Positions 8,267 through 15,519 of a stretch of 30,225 nucleotides of DNA are shown in pieces; position 1 is the stretch's first letter; each line of letters opens with the position of its first letter. Made by a program: the position numbers and the translations under genes. Where the stretch lies: the NCBI GenBank assembly GCA_046758085.1, contig JBHHZP010000032.1, forward strand, positions 1 to 30,225, written 5' to 3'. Origin of the DNA: VRUB01 sp046758085. Its GTDB lineage: Bacteria > Pseudomonadota > Gammaproteobacteria > Acidiferrobacterales > SPGG2. The notes below the pieces were generated by a model, which saw only the letters and a program-made list of their open reading frames with translations, was not told where the DNA came from and made no database searches.

Positions 8267-8764
8267 ATGAGCAGTAACGAAAACCTGGATCGCATCGCCG
8301 AAGACGCAAGAGCCTTCATGGCCGGTTTTAAAACCCTGCTTATGGCCACGGCGAATGCCGATGGCGGACCACTGGCGAGTTATGCCCCGTTCGTATCCGG
8401 CCTGGATCAGTCCTTCTATATCTACGTTAGCGGGCTATCGAAACACACCCGAGACCTCGATGAGACCGGCGCGGCGAGCGTGCTGTTCATCGAGGACGAA
8501 CGCGACACGAATCAACCCTTTGCACGCAAGCGATTGGTACTGGACTGCCGTGCCGAGCCGGTCTCCCGTGACTCGGAAGAGTGGCACGAGATCTTGGAGA
8601 ATTTCGCAGAAACTTTCGGTGACGTGATGGATCTGCTAAAGCCGCTGGCCGATTTCAAGCTGTTCCGTCTCCGACCCACAGCAGGCATGTATGTCAGGGG
8701 TTTCGGTAAAGCCTACCGCTTCACCGGCGCCGTGCCGAAGGATTTCGAGCACATTAAAGTTTAA
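8267..8764 (+). CDS. HugZ-like pyridoxamine 5'-phosphate oxidase-related protein
   Basis: This 165-residue split-barrel protein resembles HugZ and related heme-utilisation or FMN-binding proteins. TLLMATANADGGPLASYAPF forms the first barrel strands. FYIYVSGLSKHTRDL and ASVLFIEDE follow. The C-terminal GMYVRGFGKAYRF matches the HugZ-type RYVxGFGxAY motif. It is short for HugZ because it lacks the extra C-terminal domain. The ATG at 8267 lies 10 nt after the molybdenum hydroxylase stop, so it is probably co-transcribed and may handle a flavin or heme for that enzyme. A general FMN-dependent reductase is an alternative. The stop codon is followed within 2 nt by a heptamer repeat array. Confidence 0.85.
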   Translation: MSSNENLDRIAEDARAFMAGFKTLLMATANADGGPLASYAPFVSGLDQSFYIYVSGLSKHTRDLDETGAASVLFIEDERDTNQPFARKRLVLDCRAEPVSRDSEEWHEILENFAETFGDVMDLLKPLADFKLFRLRPTAGMYVRGFGKAYRFTGAVPKDFEHIKV

Positions 8765-8765
8765 A

Positions 8766-8805
8766 ACGGTTCACGGTTCACGGATCACGGTTCACGAATC
8801 ACGGA
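8766..8805. repeat. Heptamer tandem repeat, TCACGGT type
   Basis: Five to six consecutive 7-bp units are readable: (A)CGGT, TCACGGT, TCACGGA, TCACGGT, TCACGAA, TCACGGA. The array begins immediately after the HugZ-like stop codon and ends where the truncated amidohydrolase-like frame begins. The same unit occurs at 228-255. Confidence 0.85.
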
Positions 8806-8807
8806 AC

Positions 8808-8978
8808 GTGATCACCGACAATCATGCCCATACCTGGAACGAGGACTTCTCGTGGCTGCAGTTCGAGCGCGGTCAACGCTACGCCAATCATCTGTACAGT
8901 CTCGAGGCCTGGATTGACGACCCGGATATACGGGCACGTGTCCTCGACGCGAATGCGGCGGCCCTGAATCGCTTTTGA
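8808..8978 (+). pseudogene. Probable 3' remnant of an amidohydrolase-type gene
   Basis: The frame is 56 codons from GTG 8808. It starts with ITDNHAHTWNEDF and ends with DPDIRARVLDANAAALNRF. The tail resembles the C-terminus of amidohydrolase-2 (2-pyrone-4,6-dicarboxylate hydrolase-like) proteins, where a TDxPH-type segment precedes a helix ending in (I/V)LxxNAxRLF. No upstream part of such a protein exists; the sequence before it is the heptamer array. I read it as a decayed or deleted gene of which only the last ~55 codons remain. It could also be a genuine small protein, since GGAAC before the GTG is a weak ribosome binding site. The family match is from memory. Confidence 0.42.
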
Positions 8979-8992
8979 GAGTCAGCGTGGAA

Positions 8993-9835
8993 TTAAAGAT
9001 CGGTGTGGGCGGGTTTTCCCCGAACGCCGTTATAGAGCATGCCCTGGCGTAGCTTCGTGATGCGCGCGTGCTCGGCCAGCGCCGCCGCGTCCATATCGCA
9101 CTTCGGTGGTGTCTCGTGGATGAAGTGGCCGTACTTGTCCTCGCCGCGAACCAGCCACGCACTGTCATCACCGGCCTTCGTCTGCTGCACCTGAGGGTCG
9201 ATGTAACGGATGGCCACTCCTATACGACGCGCGCCGGATCGATTCGGTTCGGAGGCATGCAACGTGCGGATGTTGTGCAGCGAGATCTCGCCGGGCGCGA
9301 GCACCAGGTAGACCGCTTCGCTTTCATCCACATCGACCGCGATTTTCTGACCGCGAGTGAGCAGATTGTCCTGAGCCAACGTGTCGTTATGCGGAAACTG
9401 GTCGAGCCTGTGGCTGCCGGGGATCATTTTCATGCAGCCGTTCTCACGATTCGATGGAGACAGCGCAACCCATGCAGTAACCACGTCGGGCTTGCTGAGG
9501 CCCCAGTACGTCGAGTCTTGATGCCAGGAGACGTAGCCTGGGTTGTGCGCATCTTTCACGAACAGACTGAGTCCCCACACAAAGATATCTGGCCCCAGCA
9601 CATCCTCAACCGCATCGAGCACCCTCGGATGACTCGCTAACTCCGCGGCCCACGTCTGCAGCAGATAAAGTTTTTGTCCTTTGGAAAGCTCGTACCAACC
9701 GCGGTGCGCCTGCTCATAGGCTTCGAAACGCCGAAGAAAATCCGCGGCCTCATCCGGCGACAGCGCGCGGACCGGACCGTAGAAACCATCCTGCACGTAA
9801 CGACGGACCTGATTTTCACCGAGTAGCTTGGGCAC
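8993..9835 (-). CDS. Phytanoyl-CoA dioxygenase (PhyH) family protein
   Basis: This 280-residue protein belongs to the Fe(II)/2-oxoglutarate-dependent PhyH family. The iron ligands are H105 and D107 in SWHQDSTYW and H193 in TLHASEPNRS. The Arg pair in GARRIG (about 203-204) is the expected 2-oxoglutarate anchor. NRENGCMKMIPGSHRLD is the family's conserved turn. Members hydroxylate acyl-CoAs or small metabolites with O2, releasing succinate and CO2. The start is GTG 9835 with only a weak purine-rich ribosome binding site. It is convergent with the amidohydrolase remnant, with a 14-nt gap, and no operon partner is evident beyond the small membrane-protein gene upstream. Confidence 0.9.
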   Translation of the reverse strand: MPKLLGENQVRRYVQDGFYGPVRALSPDEAADFLRRFEAYEQAHRGWYELSKGQKLYLLQTWAAELASHPRVLDAVEDVLGPDIFVWGLSLFVKDAHNPGYVSWHQDSTYWGLSKPDVVTAWVALSPSNRENGCMKMIPGSHRLDQFPHNDTLAQDNLLTRGQKIAVDVDESEAVYLVLAPGEISLHNIRTLHASEPNRSGARRIGVAIRYIDPQVQQTKAGDDSAWLVRGEDKYGHFIHETPPKCDMDAAALAEHARITKLRQGMLYNGVRGKPAHTDL

Positions 9836-9895
9836 GACTATTTCTTATCGATCGGACCTATCGACTGGTGTCCGCACCGGCGAGCGGCCGCAACC

Positions 9896-10042
9896 CTAGA
9901 AGTTTGCGAACGCGACGACCAGCCCGAGCGCGCCGATGAGTATTAAATAGATAGCAACGATATAGTTGAGCAGGCGCGGAAAAATTAGTATGAGAATGCC
10001 GGCGATTATCGCTACCAAAGACGGCAAAACGAACGGATCCAT
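9896..10042 (-). CDS. Small hydrophobic membrane protein, DUF3096-like
   Basis: This is a 48-codon gene starting with ATG 10042, preceded by GAGGAG about 8 nt upstream, and ending in TAG. The peptide starts MDPFVLPSLVAIIAGILILI, then has FPRLLNYIVAIYLILIGALGL and ends VVAFANF. It is almost wholly hydrophobic with two predicted membrane helices around a central Pro-Arg turn. The pattern AGILILxxPRLLNYIVAIYLIxxGxxGL is the one I associate with DUF3096 proteins, whose function is unknown. It lies upstream of the PhyH gene on the same strand at a 60-nt gap. Confidence 0.8.
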   Translation of the reverse strand: MDPFVLPSLVAIIAGILILIFPRLLNYIVAIYLILIGALGLVVAFANF

Positions 10043-10458
10043 TATTGTTCTCCTCTGCAATGCGACCACGATGCGCTACACTAAGTGTACGGGCTTTCAA
10101 CACCACTATGCAACGACCGAGCGTGGCCATGTTGATTCTATGACCGGATCGCCTCGATAGCGTGCCGATCGACCCATTTGCGGTCCACCTGCCCCATGTC
10201 ACCCGCCCTTTCCCGACCCGCCCGTGCGTCTACGCGTCCACCAACATAACAGGCTTGCCACAGAGCCTTGTAGCTTTATATAGTTCCGACCAGGAACGTC
10301 GTCGAACCTCAAGCACTCCCGCACCAGCGCGGATTTTTCCTGGTGCAATTGTCTTGGCACGGTTCGGCGAACGATGTGATGATTTGTTCGATGTGCATGG
10401 CTGCGCGTGCTTGCACCTATCAGCACATTACACTTACCAATGCGAAGGAGAAAACGAC
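10043..10458. other. Long divergent intergenic region
   Basis: This roughly 415-bp gap separates the DUF3096-like gene (minus) from the VOC gene (plus). An open frame extends leftwards from the VOC gene to 10162, but its residues lack domain character and it has no ribosome binding site, so I do not call it coding. The main visible structure is a 7-bp inverted repeat, GCACCAG (10321-10327) and CTGGTGC (10340-10346), around a 12-nt spacer about 110 bp before the VOC start. It could be an operator or a leader stem. Confidence 0.45.
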
Positions 10459-11079
10459 ATGCGTCTCACGGGCATCAACCACCTGGCGTTCATCACCAAC
10501 GACATCGAAAAGACCATTCGGTTCTACCGGGATCTACTGGGTATGGAGCTTGCCGCCGGTATCGGCCATGACGGGTATCGCCATTATTTTTTTCGATTCG
10601 GTGATAACCAGGTAGCGTTCTTCGAGTACGATGGCGCGCAGCCCATGATTCGAAAATTCCATGGTGTTAAGACCGGGAAGCCGCTGGGGTTTGATCATGT
10701 CTCGTTCACCATCAGCAGCAAAGAAGAATTATTCGCCCTGAAAGACAAGCTCGAGGCCGCAGGCGTGGGAGTCGATGGCGCCATCGACCACGGCACCATG
10801 TGGTCGATTTATTTTTTCGATCCCAACAATATTCCGCTCGAGGTTTCGTGGGATTGCCTCGAACTCACCGGGACACCGGCGATGGACGAAGACGATCCGC
10901 TCGACATCGTGGCCGAAGGGTCCGGCCCCCAGCCCGGTATCTGGCCCGAGCCTACCCGGCACACGCCACCGGAAGAAATGCGCGCAAAACCCGGCAATGG
11001 CTATACCATGCGCGAGACGTTTCTCAAAGCGGGCCTGGCGCGGCTCAAGGAAGAGCTGCCTGAACCCCTGCCCCGATAA
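10459..11079 (+). CDS. VOC-superfamily (glyoxalase/dioxygenase-like) metalloprotein
   Basis: This 206-residue protein has one vicinal-oxygen-chelate domain made of two beta-alpha-beta-beta-beta modules, plus a roughly 60-residue C-terminal tail rich in Pro and acidic residues. Likely metal ligands are the His of GINHLAF, the Glu of VAFFEYDG, the His of GFDHVSF and the Glu of IPLEVSWD, the canonical H-E-H-E pattern. The start at ATG 10459 is fixed by AAGGAG 8 nt upstream. The amidase follows on the same strand about 110 nt later, so the two may share a transcript. The reaction (lyase, epimerase or ring-cleaving dioxygenase) cannot be decided. Confidence 0.88.
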   Translation: MRLTGINHLAFITNDIEKTIRFYRDLLGMELAAGIGHDGYRHYFFRFGDNQVAFFEYDGAQPMIRKFHGVKTGKPLGFDHVSFTISSKEELFALKDKLEAAGVGVDGAIDHGTMWSIYFFDPNNIPLEVSWDCLELTGTPAMDEDDPLDIVAEGSGPQPGIWPEPTRHTPPEEMRAKPGNGYTMRETFLKAGLARLKEELPEPLPR

Positions 11080-11190
11080 GAGCCGACGTGGTTGTCCACA
11101 GCGACCCCGGCAGGATCAGGTAGCCAGGAAGGTGCGTGAACGACATCTTCCAACGACAGTTTCTAAGGAAATATACATAGAGAAAAAAGA

Positions 11191-12477
11191 ATGATCGACC
11201 CCTCACATTTGGGCGCACATGAAGCCGCGACCCTGATCGCCCAACGGAAGCTCACTGCCGTGGAGCTCGCGCAGGCCTGCCTCGCGCGCATCGAGGTACG
11301 CGAAAATGAAGTCAAGGCCTGGATCCATCTCGACCCCGAGGCCGTCCTAGCACAGGCGCGCGCGTGCGATGCGCAAGGGCCCGCGGCACCGCTCTACGGC
11401 GTGCCGGTCGGTGTCAAGGACATCATCGACACCGTTGACTCGCCGACCGAGTACGGTTCTCCGATTTATGAAGGTCACTGGCCCGATGCGGATGCCGATT
11501 GTGTAGCGCGCGTGCGTGCAGCCGGCGGAGTCGTGCTCGGTAAGACCGTGACCACGGAGTTCGCATTCCGTCACCCGTTCGGCCAGACACGGAACCCGCG
11601 TAATAGCGCGCACACGCCGGGCGGTTCCTCGAGCGGTTCGGCGGCTGCCGTTGCTGACTTTATGGTGCCGCTGGCGTTCGGTACGCAGACCGGTGGCTCT
11701 GTCATCCGTCCGGCGTCGTATTGCGGCGTGTATGGTTACAAACCCACGTTTGACACGTTCAGCTTTCGCGGCATTAAGGCGCTGGCGCCCGGGCTCGACA
11801 CGCTGGGCTATTTCGCGCGGAATCTGGATGACCTGGCATGGTTTGGATCTGTGCTCTCGAACCGGTTGCCGGCGACACCCCAGGATTGGCTGGGCGCGTC
11901 CCTACGCGTCGGGCTCGCGCGCATTCCTGATTGGTCGCATGCTGAACCAGCGACGGTGAACGCAGTCGAGTCGGCGGGGGCGCTCGTGGCGAGCGAGGGG
12001 GCATCCGTTAACGAGCTTGCTCCCCCGGCCATCTTCGCTGGCCTGGTCGAGGTGCACAAAACGATCATGGAGGTGGAGGCGATGCGCTCGCTCTCGCCGG
12101 AGCGCGAGGCCCATATCGCTCAGCTGAGCTCTAAGTTGCGTGAGATCCTGCAGCGTGCCGCGGCAGTCCCCACAGAAGACTATGAAAGCGCCATCGCGCG
12201 CGGTCGCGAGGCCCGCGCGCGCATCGATGAGTTGTTCGCCGGAAATGACGTGCTGCTGGCCGCGAGCGCGCCGGGCGAGGCCCCGGCTGGACTCGGATTT
12301 ACCGGTGATCCGATTTTCAACGGCGTATGGACGCTGCTGCACGTACCCTGCGTGACGATACCCTTCGATCGAGGACTCAATGGACTACCCGTGGGTATAC
12401 AACTCATCGGCCGACTCGGCGAGGACGCGCGTCTGCTCTCTGCAGCCAAATGGATTGCTGCGCGACTCGGCGTCTGA
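11191..12477 (+). CDS. Amidase (amidase-signature family)
   Basis: This 428-residue amidase-signature hydrolase has the Ser-cisSer-Lys triad: K76 in GVPVGVKDIID, the cis-Ser near S146 in PGGSSSGSAAAVAD, and the nucleophile S170 in GTQTGGSVIRPASYCG. The 24-residue spacing between the two serines is the one usual for the family. No GatB or GatC partner lies nearby, so a stand-alone amide or carbamate hydrolase is more likely than GatA. The ATG has a GAGAAAAAAGA purine stretch in front. It may work with the carbamoyl hydrolase in nitrogen scavenging, but the substrate is unknown. Confidence 0.92.
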   Translation: MIDPSHLGAHEAATLIAQRKLTAVELAQACLARIEVRENEVKAWIHLDPEAVLAQARACDAQGPAAPLYGVPVGVKDIIDTVDSPTEYGSPIYEGHWPDADADCVARVRAAGGVVLGKTVTTEFAFRHPFGQTRNPRNSAHTPGGSSSGSAAAVADFMVPLAFGTQTGGSVIRPASYCGVYGYKPTFDTFSFRGIKALAPGLDTLGYFARNLDDLAWFGSVLSNRLPATPQDWLGASLRVGLARIPDWSHAEPATVNAVESAGALVASEGASVNELAPPAIFAGLVEVHKTIMEVEAMRSLSPEREAHIAQLSSKLREILQRAAAVPTEDYESAIARGREARARIDELFAGNDVLLAASAPGEAPAGLGFTGDPIFNGVWTLLHVPCVTIPFDRGLNGLPVGIQLIGRLGEDARLLSAAKWIAARLGV

Positions 12478-12579
12478 GCCGAACGCCAGCCCATTGCTGC
12501 CCCACAACCACCCGATACCTGGATCACGCTTTTGTTTCCGAGGCACGCCGTGAATAATTTTGTGTGAGTTCATGAAATA

Positions 12580-13191
12580 TTAACGCTCGCCCTCCGCATC
12601 TACCCGTGCCAGCAAAGTCTCGAAGCCGGGCTCGCTGACGCCGAGCGCCGTCAGCTCGCGAACGGTATTGGCAAGATACTCGTGGCACGGACCGTAATGT
12701 CCCGAGGCACTAACGATCAACGCCACCATCTCGTCTTGTGACAGATATCCGGCATACTGTCGATGATTCCGATCTACGACGAAGGCGATTGCCGTCACCT
12801 CGCCTTCCACGGTTACGACCGGGAGCCAGTGCGGCTGGTAGATGCCCGTCGACATTTCACGGTCCCACAGCGCCTTCAGATCCTCGTCCAGCATTGCCGG
12901 ATTAAGTCGATAGGCAATGCCCCGGCACTCGCCTTCACCCGGTTCAAGGCCTAGACCGAGCCCGGGATTTTCCGCCGTACCGCGCGCACGCGAGCTCAAC
13001 ACGCATAGTCTTCTCTGATAACCGACCAATGTGCCGACGCGGCGCTCGATATAGCTAAACTCAGAATTCCACATCAGTGAGCCATAGCCGAACACCCACA
13101 TATCCCCGTGCGGGGCAGCCTCGAGTATGGCGCGAAGGCTGTCGCGCCGCGCGGAGTCAGTAAGACGGATAAATGGTTTACGAAGCCCCAT
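12580..13191 (-). CDS. Gamma-glutamylcyclotransferase, ChaC-like
   Basis: This 203-residue protein has the cyclotransferase fold. The glycine-rich VFGYGSLMWN (34-42) binds the gamma-glutamyl group. The catalytic Glu is E112 in ALWDREM. GYQRRLCVLSSRARGT and GYLSQDE are other ChaC-like segments. ChaC enzymes degrade glutathione or gamma-glutamyl peptides to 5-oxoproline. ATG 13191 is chosen over an in-frame TTG 12 nt upstream that overlaps the CGCAGAG repeat. There is no good ribosome binding site, and the leader of the gene is the repeat itself. The gene is convergent with the amidase at about 100 nt. Confidence 0.9.
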   Translation of the reverse strand: MGLRKPFIRLTDSARRDSLRAILEAAPHGDMWVFGYGSLMWNSEFSYIERRVGTLVGYQRRLCVLSSRARGTAENPGLGLGLEPGEGECRGIAYRLNPAMLDEDLKALWDREMSTGIYQPHWLPVVTVEGEVTAIAFVVDRNHRQYAGYLSQDEMVALIVSASGHYGPCHEYLANTVRELTALGVSEPGFETLLARVDAEGER

Positions 13192-13199
13192 AAAACAAC

Positions 13200-13235
13200 T
13201 CAACGCAAAGACGCGGAGGCGCAGAGTACCGCAAA
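13200..13235 (+). repeat. CGCAGAG-family repeat, plus-oriented copy
   Basis: The sequence reads ACGCAAAG, ACGCGGAG, GCGCAGAG, an 8-9-bp period. It lies within 10 bp of the ChaC start codon and faces the reverse copy at 13361-13387. After it comes a TTTCTTGTAAAGACC stretch that resembles TTTCCTTATAAAGATCC after the repeat at 13931. Confidence 0.65.
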
Positions 13236-13360
13236 ATTGTTTCTTGTAAAGACCATCTCTTTAGTCTTGGTTTTTGGGGGCAGCTGATTTGCAAACACTG
13301 TGGCTCCGAAATAAGCCTGTTCAAAAGTCGTGGAGTGCTCTATTCAGCTATAGATCGAAT

Positions 13361-13387
13361 TTCTTTGCGTCTTAGCGTCTCTGCGTT
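13361..13387 (-). repeat. CGCAGAG-family repeat, inverted copy
   Basis: The minus strand reads CAACGCAGAGACGCTAAGA and continues CGCAAAGA. It pairs with 13200-13235 to bracket the roughly 220-bp gap between the LeuD-type gene and the ChaC gene. No gene is visible between the two copies. Confidence 0.65.
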
Positions 13388-13422
13388 GGACGTTTTATTT
13401 GTACCGGCGATTTCCTTCCGCA

Positions 13423-13920
13423 TCAAGTTTGTCGAGGAAGCTTCTTTTTGAGATGCGCCAGTAAACCGCCGTCGGCGATCATCTCCATGAGGTGCGACGG
13501 TAGCGGCTCACAATCCAGGGTCTCGCGCGTCGTGATATTTTCCACTGTTCCCGCCAACGGGTTCACACGCAATGCATCGCCTTGTCTGATGCGGTCGACG
13601 TCCGCACAGACTAGCGCCGGCAACCCAAGATTCAACGCGTTACGGTAGAAAATACGAGCGAACGACTTGGCCAACAAAACCCGGATACCGAGCAGCATCA
13701 GGGCTTGTGGCGCCTGCTCGCGCGATGAACCAATGCCGAGGTTCTCCCCGGCGACAAAGGCATCGCCCAGGCGCACGGACGACGCGAACTCCGGGTCGAC
13801 TGCCTCCAGACAGTGGCGTGCCAGCTCCTCGACCGGTTTCATCATATAGGCATTCGGCGCCAAAACATCCGTGTCGATATTATCGCCAAAAACCCAGGTG
13901 CGCTTGCAATCAATAATCAT
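13423..13920 (-). CDS. 3-isopropylmalate dehydratase small subunit family (LeuD-type; possibly dimethylmaleate/citramalate-type hydro-lyase)
   Basis: This 165-residue protein is the short swivelling-domain subunit of a two-subunit [4Fe-4S] hydro-lyase. The N-terminal VFGDNIDTDVLAP and the phosphate/carboxylate-binding GENLGIGSSREQAP are clear, followed by AKSFARIFYRNALNLGLP. Length matches the short archaeal-type LeuD/DmdB group rather than the roughly 200-residue enterobacterial LeuD. The ATG has AAAGAG about 4 nt upstream. It partners with the LeuC-type gene upstream on the same strand, but the usually tight junction is opened by 227 bp containing CGCAGAG inverted repeats. No other leucine-synthesis gene is near, so a catabolic substrate is likely. 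Confidence 0.88.
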   Translation of the reverse strand: MIIDCKRTWVFGDNIDTDVLAPNAYMMKPVEELARHCLEAVDPEFASSVRLGDAFVAGENLGIGSSREQAPQALMLLGIRVLLAKSFARIFYRNALNLGLPALVCADVDRIRQGDALRVNPLAGTVENITTRETLDCEPLPSHLMEMIADGGLLAHLKKKLPRQT

Positions 13921-13930
13921 AAAACTCTTT

Positions 13931-13962
13931 CACACCAGAGCACGCAGAGGGCGCAGAGAATT
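13931..13962 (+). repeat. CGCAGAG-family repeat, plus-oriented copy
   Basis: The 9-bp units CAGAGCACG, CAGAGGGCG, CAGAGAATT are readable. The 12-mer GCAGAGGGCGCA at 13944-13955 is exactly complementary to 14128-14139, so the leuC-leuD transcript could pair the two. The copy ends about 10 bp before the LeuD-type start codon. Confidence 0.7.
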
Positions 13963-14112
13963 TTCCTTATAAAGATCCTGGAACCTCCCATGTTGGGGAT
14001 CAATTTTATCTTCGTGGTCTCAGCGGTGAAGCGAAAAACATATCTAACAGCAGAACGCGCAAAGCGCGTGCAGGGCTCTGCCAATAAGATTTCGATCGCT
14101 CAATACTTACTT

Positions 14113-14147
14113 TCTCTCTGCGGTCTTTGCGCCCTCTGCGGTGAAAA
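14113..14147 (-). repeat. CGCAGAG-family repeat, inverted copy
   Basis: The minus strand reads CACCGCAGAGGGCGCAAAGA and continues CCGCAGAGAG. It begins within about 4 nt of the LeuC-type stop codon. A weaker partial copy (ggtctcagcggtgaa) lies between at about 14017-14031. It forms an inverted pair with 13931-13962. Confidence 0.7.
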
Positions 14148-15401
14148 TTAGAGAAGTTCTCGCGGATCGGTGATTCGACCCGTTACCGCGGAGGCGGCCA
14201 CGGTGTACGGCGAGGCGAGATAAGTCTTCGACGTACGCGCGCCCATTCGACCCTTGAAGTTGCGAGCGGTGCTTGCTATCCCGACCTTACCCTCGCCCAG
14301 CGATCCAGGACCCAGACCAATGCACGCCCCGCATCCGGTCGGCAAGATTTCGGCACCAGCGGCTTCCAGTGCCGCGAGTGTTCCGTCCCGTTTCGCTTGC
14401 TCGGCAATTCGCAGTGAAGCCGGCGCGACGAAAAGCGGTGCGTCACTCCCGATCTTACGTCCGTGCAGGACACGCGCTGCCATCTTGAGATCCTCGAGCT
14501 TGGCGCCGGTGCAGGCACCTATGTAAGCCTGGTCCACCTTGACATCCGCGTGCACATCGACCGGGGCACTGCTTTCGGGGCTGTGTGGCGCGGCTACCTG
14601 CGGCGCCAGCTCGTTCGCACTAAAGTCGATGACGCGCTCGTAAGTCGCGTCTGCGTCACCACGCCATGGCGTCGCGGCCGATAGCGCTGACCTCGTTGCA
14701 GCCCGCGTAATTTCGTCGGGTGCAATAATCCCCGTCTTGGCACCGAGCTCTGCCGACATGTTGGTCAGCACCATGCGTTCGTCCATACTCAGGGACTCGA
14801 CCGTGGCGCCTGTGTACTCGACAACCTTGTAGTTCGCCCCGCTGATGCCGATCAAGCGGCAAAGCATGAGCATGACGTCTTTCGCGGCGACGCCGTCCGG
14901 TAGACGACCGAGGCCACGCACCTGAATGGTGGACGGTACTCGCACCCAGATTTCGCCGCTCACCAGGACCCCGGCCATCTCGGTAGCACCGATACCGACC
15001 ATAAAGCAACCAAACGCGCCGGCAGTGGTTGAATGGGAATCACCACCAACGACGAACATGCCCGGCCGCAAATAGCCGCATTCCGGAAGCACGATGTGGC
15101 AAATGCCCTGTGCCTCGTGAAACTGGCTGATGTGATGAGCCCTGGCCCATTTGCGCGTGACATCTTCGATGGCGAGACTCTCGGGATCAGACTGATTAAC
15201 GTAATGGTCGGTAATGATCACCACCTTGTCTGGATCCCAAACCTTGGCACCGAGTTGCTCCAGCATTGGCTTTACTCGGCGCGGTCCGCTGGAATCATGC
15301 ATCATCGCCAGATCGACGCGGCAGGTCACGATTTCACCGGGCTGAACATGCGCCACGCCGGCAGCCCTTGCGATAATCTTTTCGGAAAGTGTCATACCCA
15401 T
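14148..15401 (-). CDS. 3-isopropylmalate dehydratase / aconitase superfamily large subunit (LeuC-type; possibly dimethylmaleate/citramalate-type)
   Basis: This 417-residue catalytic subunit carries the three [4Fe-4S] cysteines C297 (YIGACTGAKLEDL), C357 and C360 (PTGCGACIGLGPG). Conserved VVGGDSHSTTAGAFG and NFKGRMGA segments complete the aconitase-fold active site. Length fits the archaeal-type LeuC/HacA/DmdA group of about 418 residues. The enzyme would hydrate/dehydrate a branched di- or tricarboxylate with the LeuD-type subunit. 3-isopropylmalate, citramalate, homoaconitate and 2,3-dimethylmaleate are candidates. An in-frame ATG two codons later (15395) is an equally good start. The MFS gene lies 118 nt upstream on the same strand. 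Confidence 0.91.
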   Translation of the reverse strand: MGMTLSEKIIARAAGVAHVQPGEIVTCRVDLAMMHDSSGPRRVKPMLEQLGAKVWDPDKVVIITDHYVNQSDPESLAIEDVTRKWARAHHISQFHEAQGICHIVLPECGYLRPGMFVVGGDSHSTTAGAFGCFMVGIGATEMAGVLVSGEIWVRVPSTIQVRGLGRLPDGVAAKDVMLMLCRLIGISGANYKVVEYTGATVESLSMDERMVLTNMSAELGAKTGIIAPDEITRAATRSALSAATPWRGDADATYERVIDFSANELAPQVAAPHSPESSAPVDVHADVKVDQAYIGACTGAKLEDLKMAARVLHGRKIGSDAPLFVAPASLRIAEQAKRDGTLAALEAAGAEILPTGCGACIGLGPGSLGEGKVGIASTARNFKGRMGARTSKTYLASPYTVAASAVTGRITDPRELL

Positions 15402-15519
15402 AAACTAAGTCTTTTCGCCAGCTCTGATTTCTGCACCTGGCAACTTCGTTCCTGCACTCGGCAAACGGAGGGTTTGGCTTCAGCCATTCTAAATCATTTG
15501 TCGTGGCCGGTCGCCCGGA

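Noticed and set aside
10162..10458. N-terminal extension of the VOC gene to 10162
   Set aside because: It has no ribosome binding site or recognisable domain, whereas ATG 10459 has AAGGAG at ideal spacing and starts at the conserved LTGINHLAF.
13423..15401. Leucine biosynthesis operon
   Set aside because: Only the LeuC/LeuD-type pair is present. No leuA is nearby, the IPMDH-type gene is 8 kb away in a different context, and all neighbours are catabolic.
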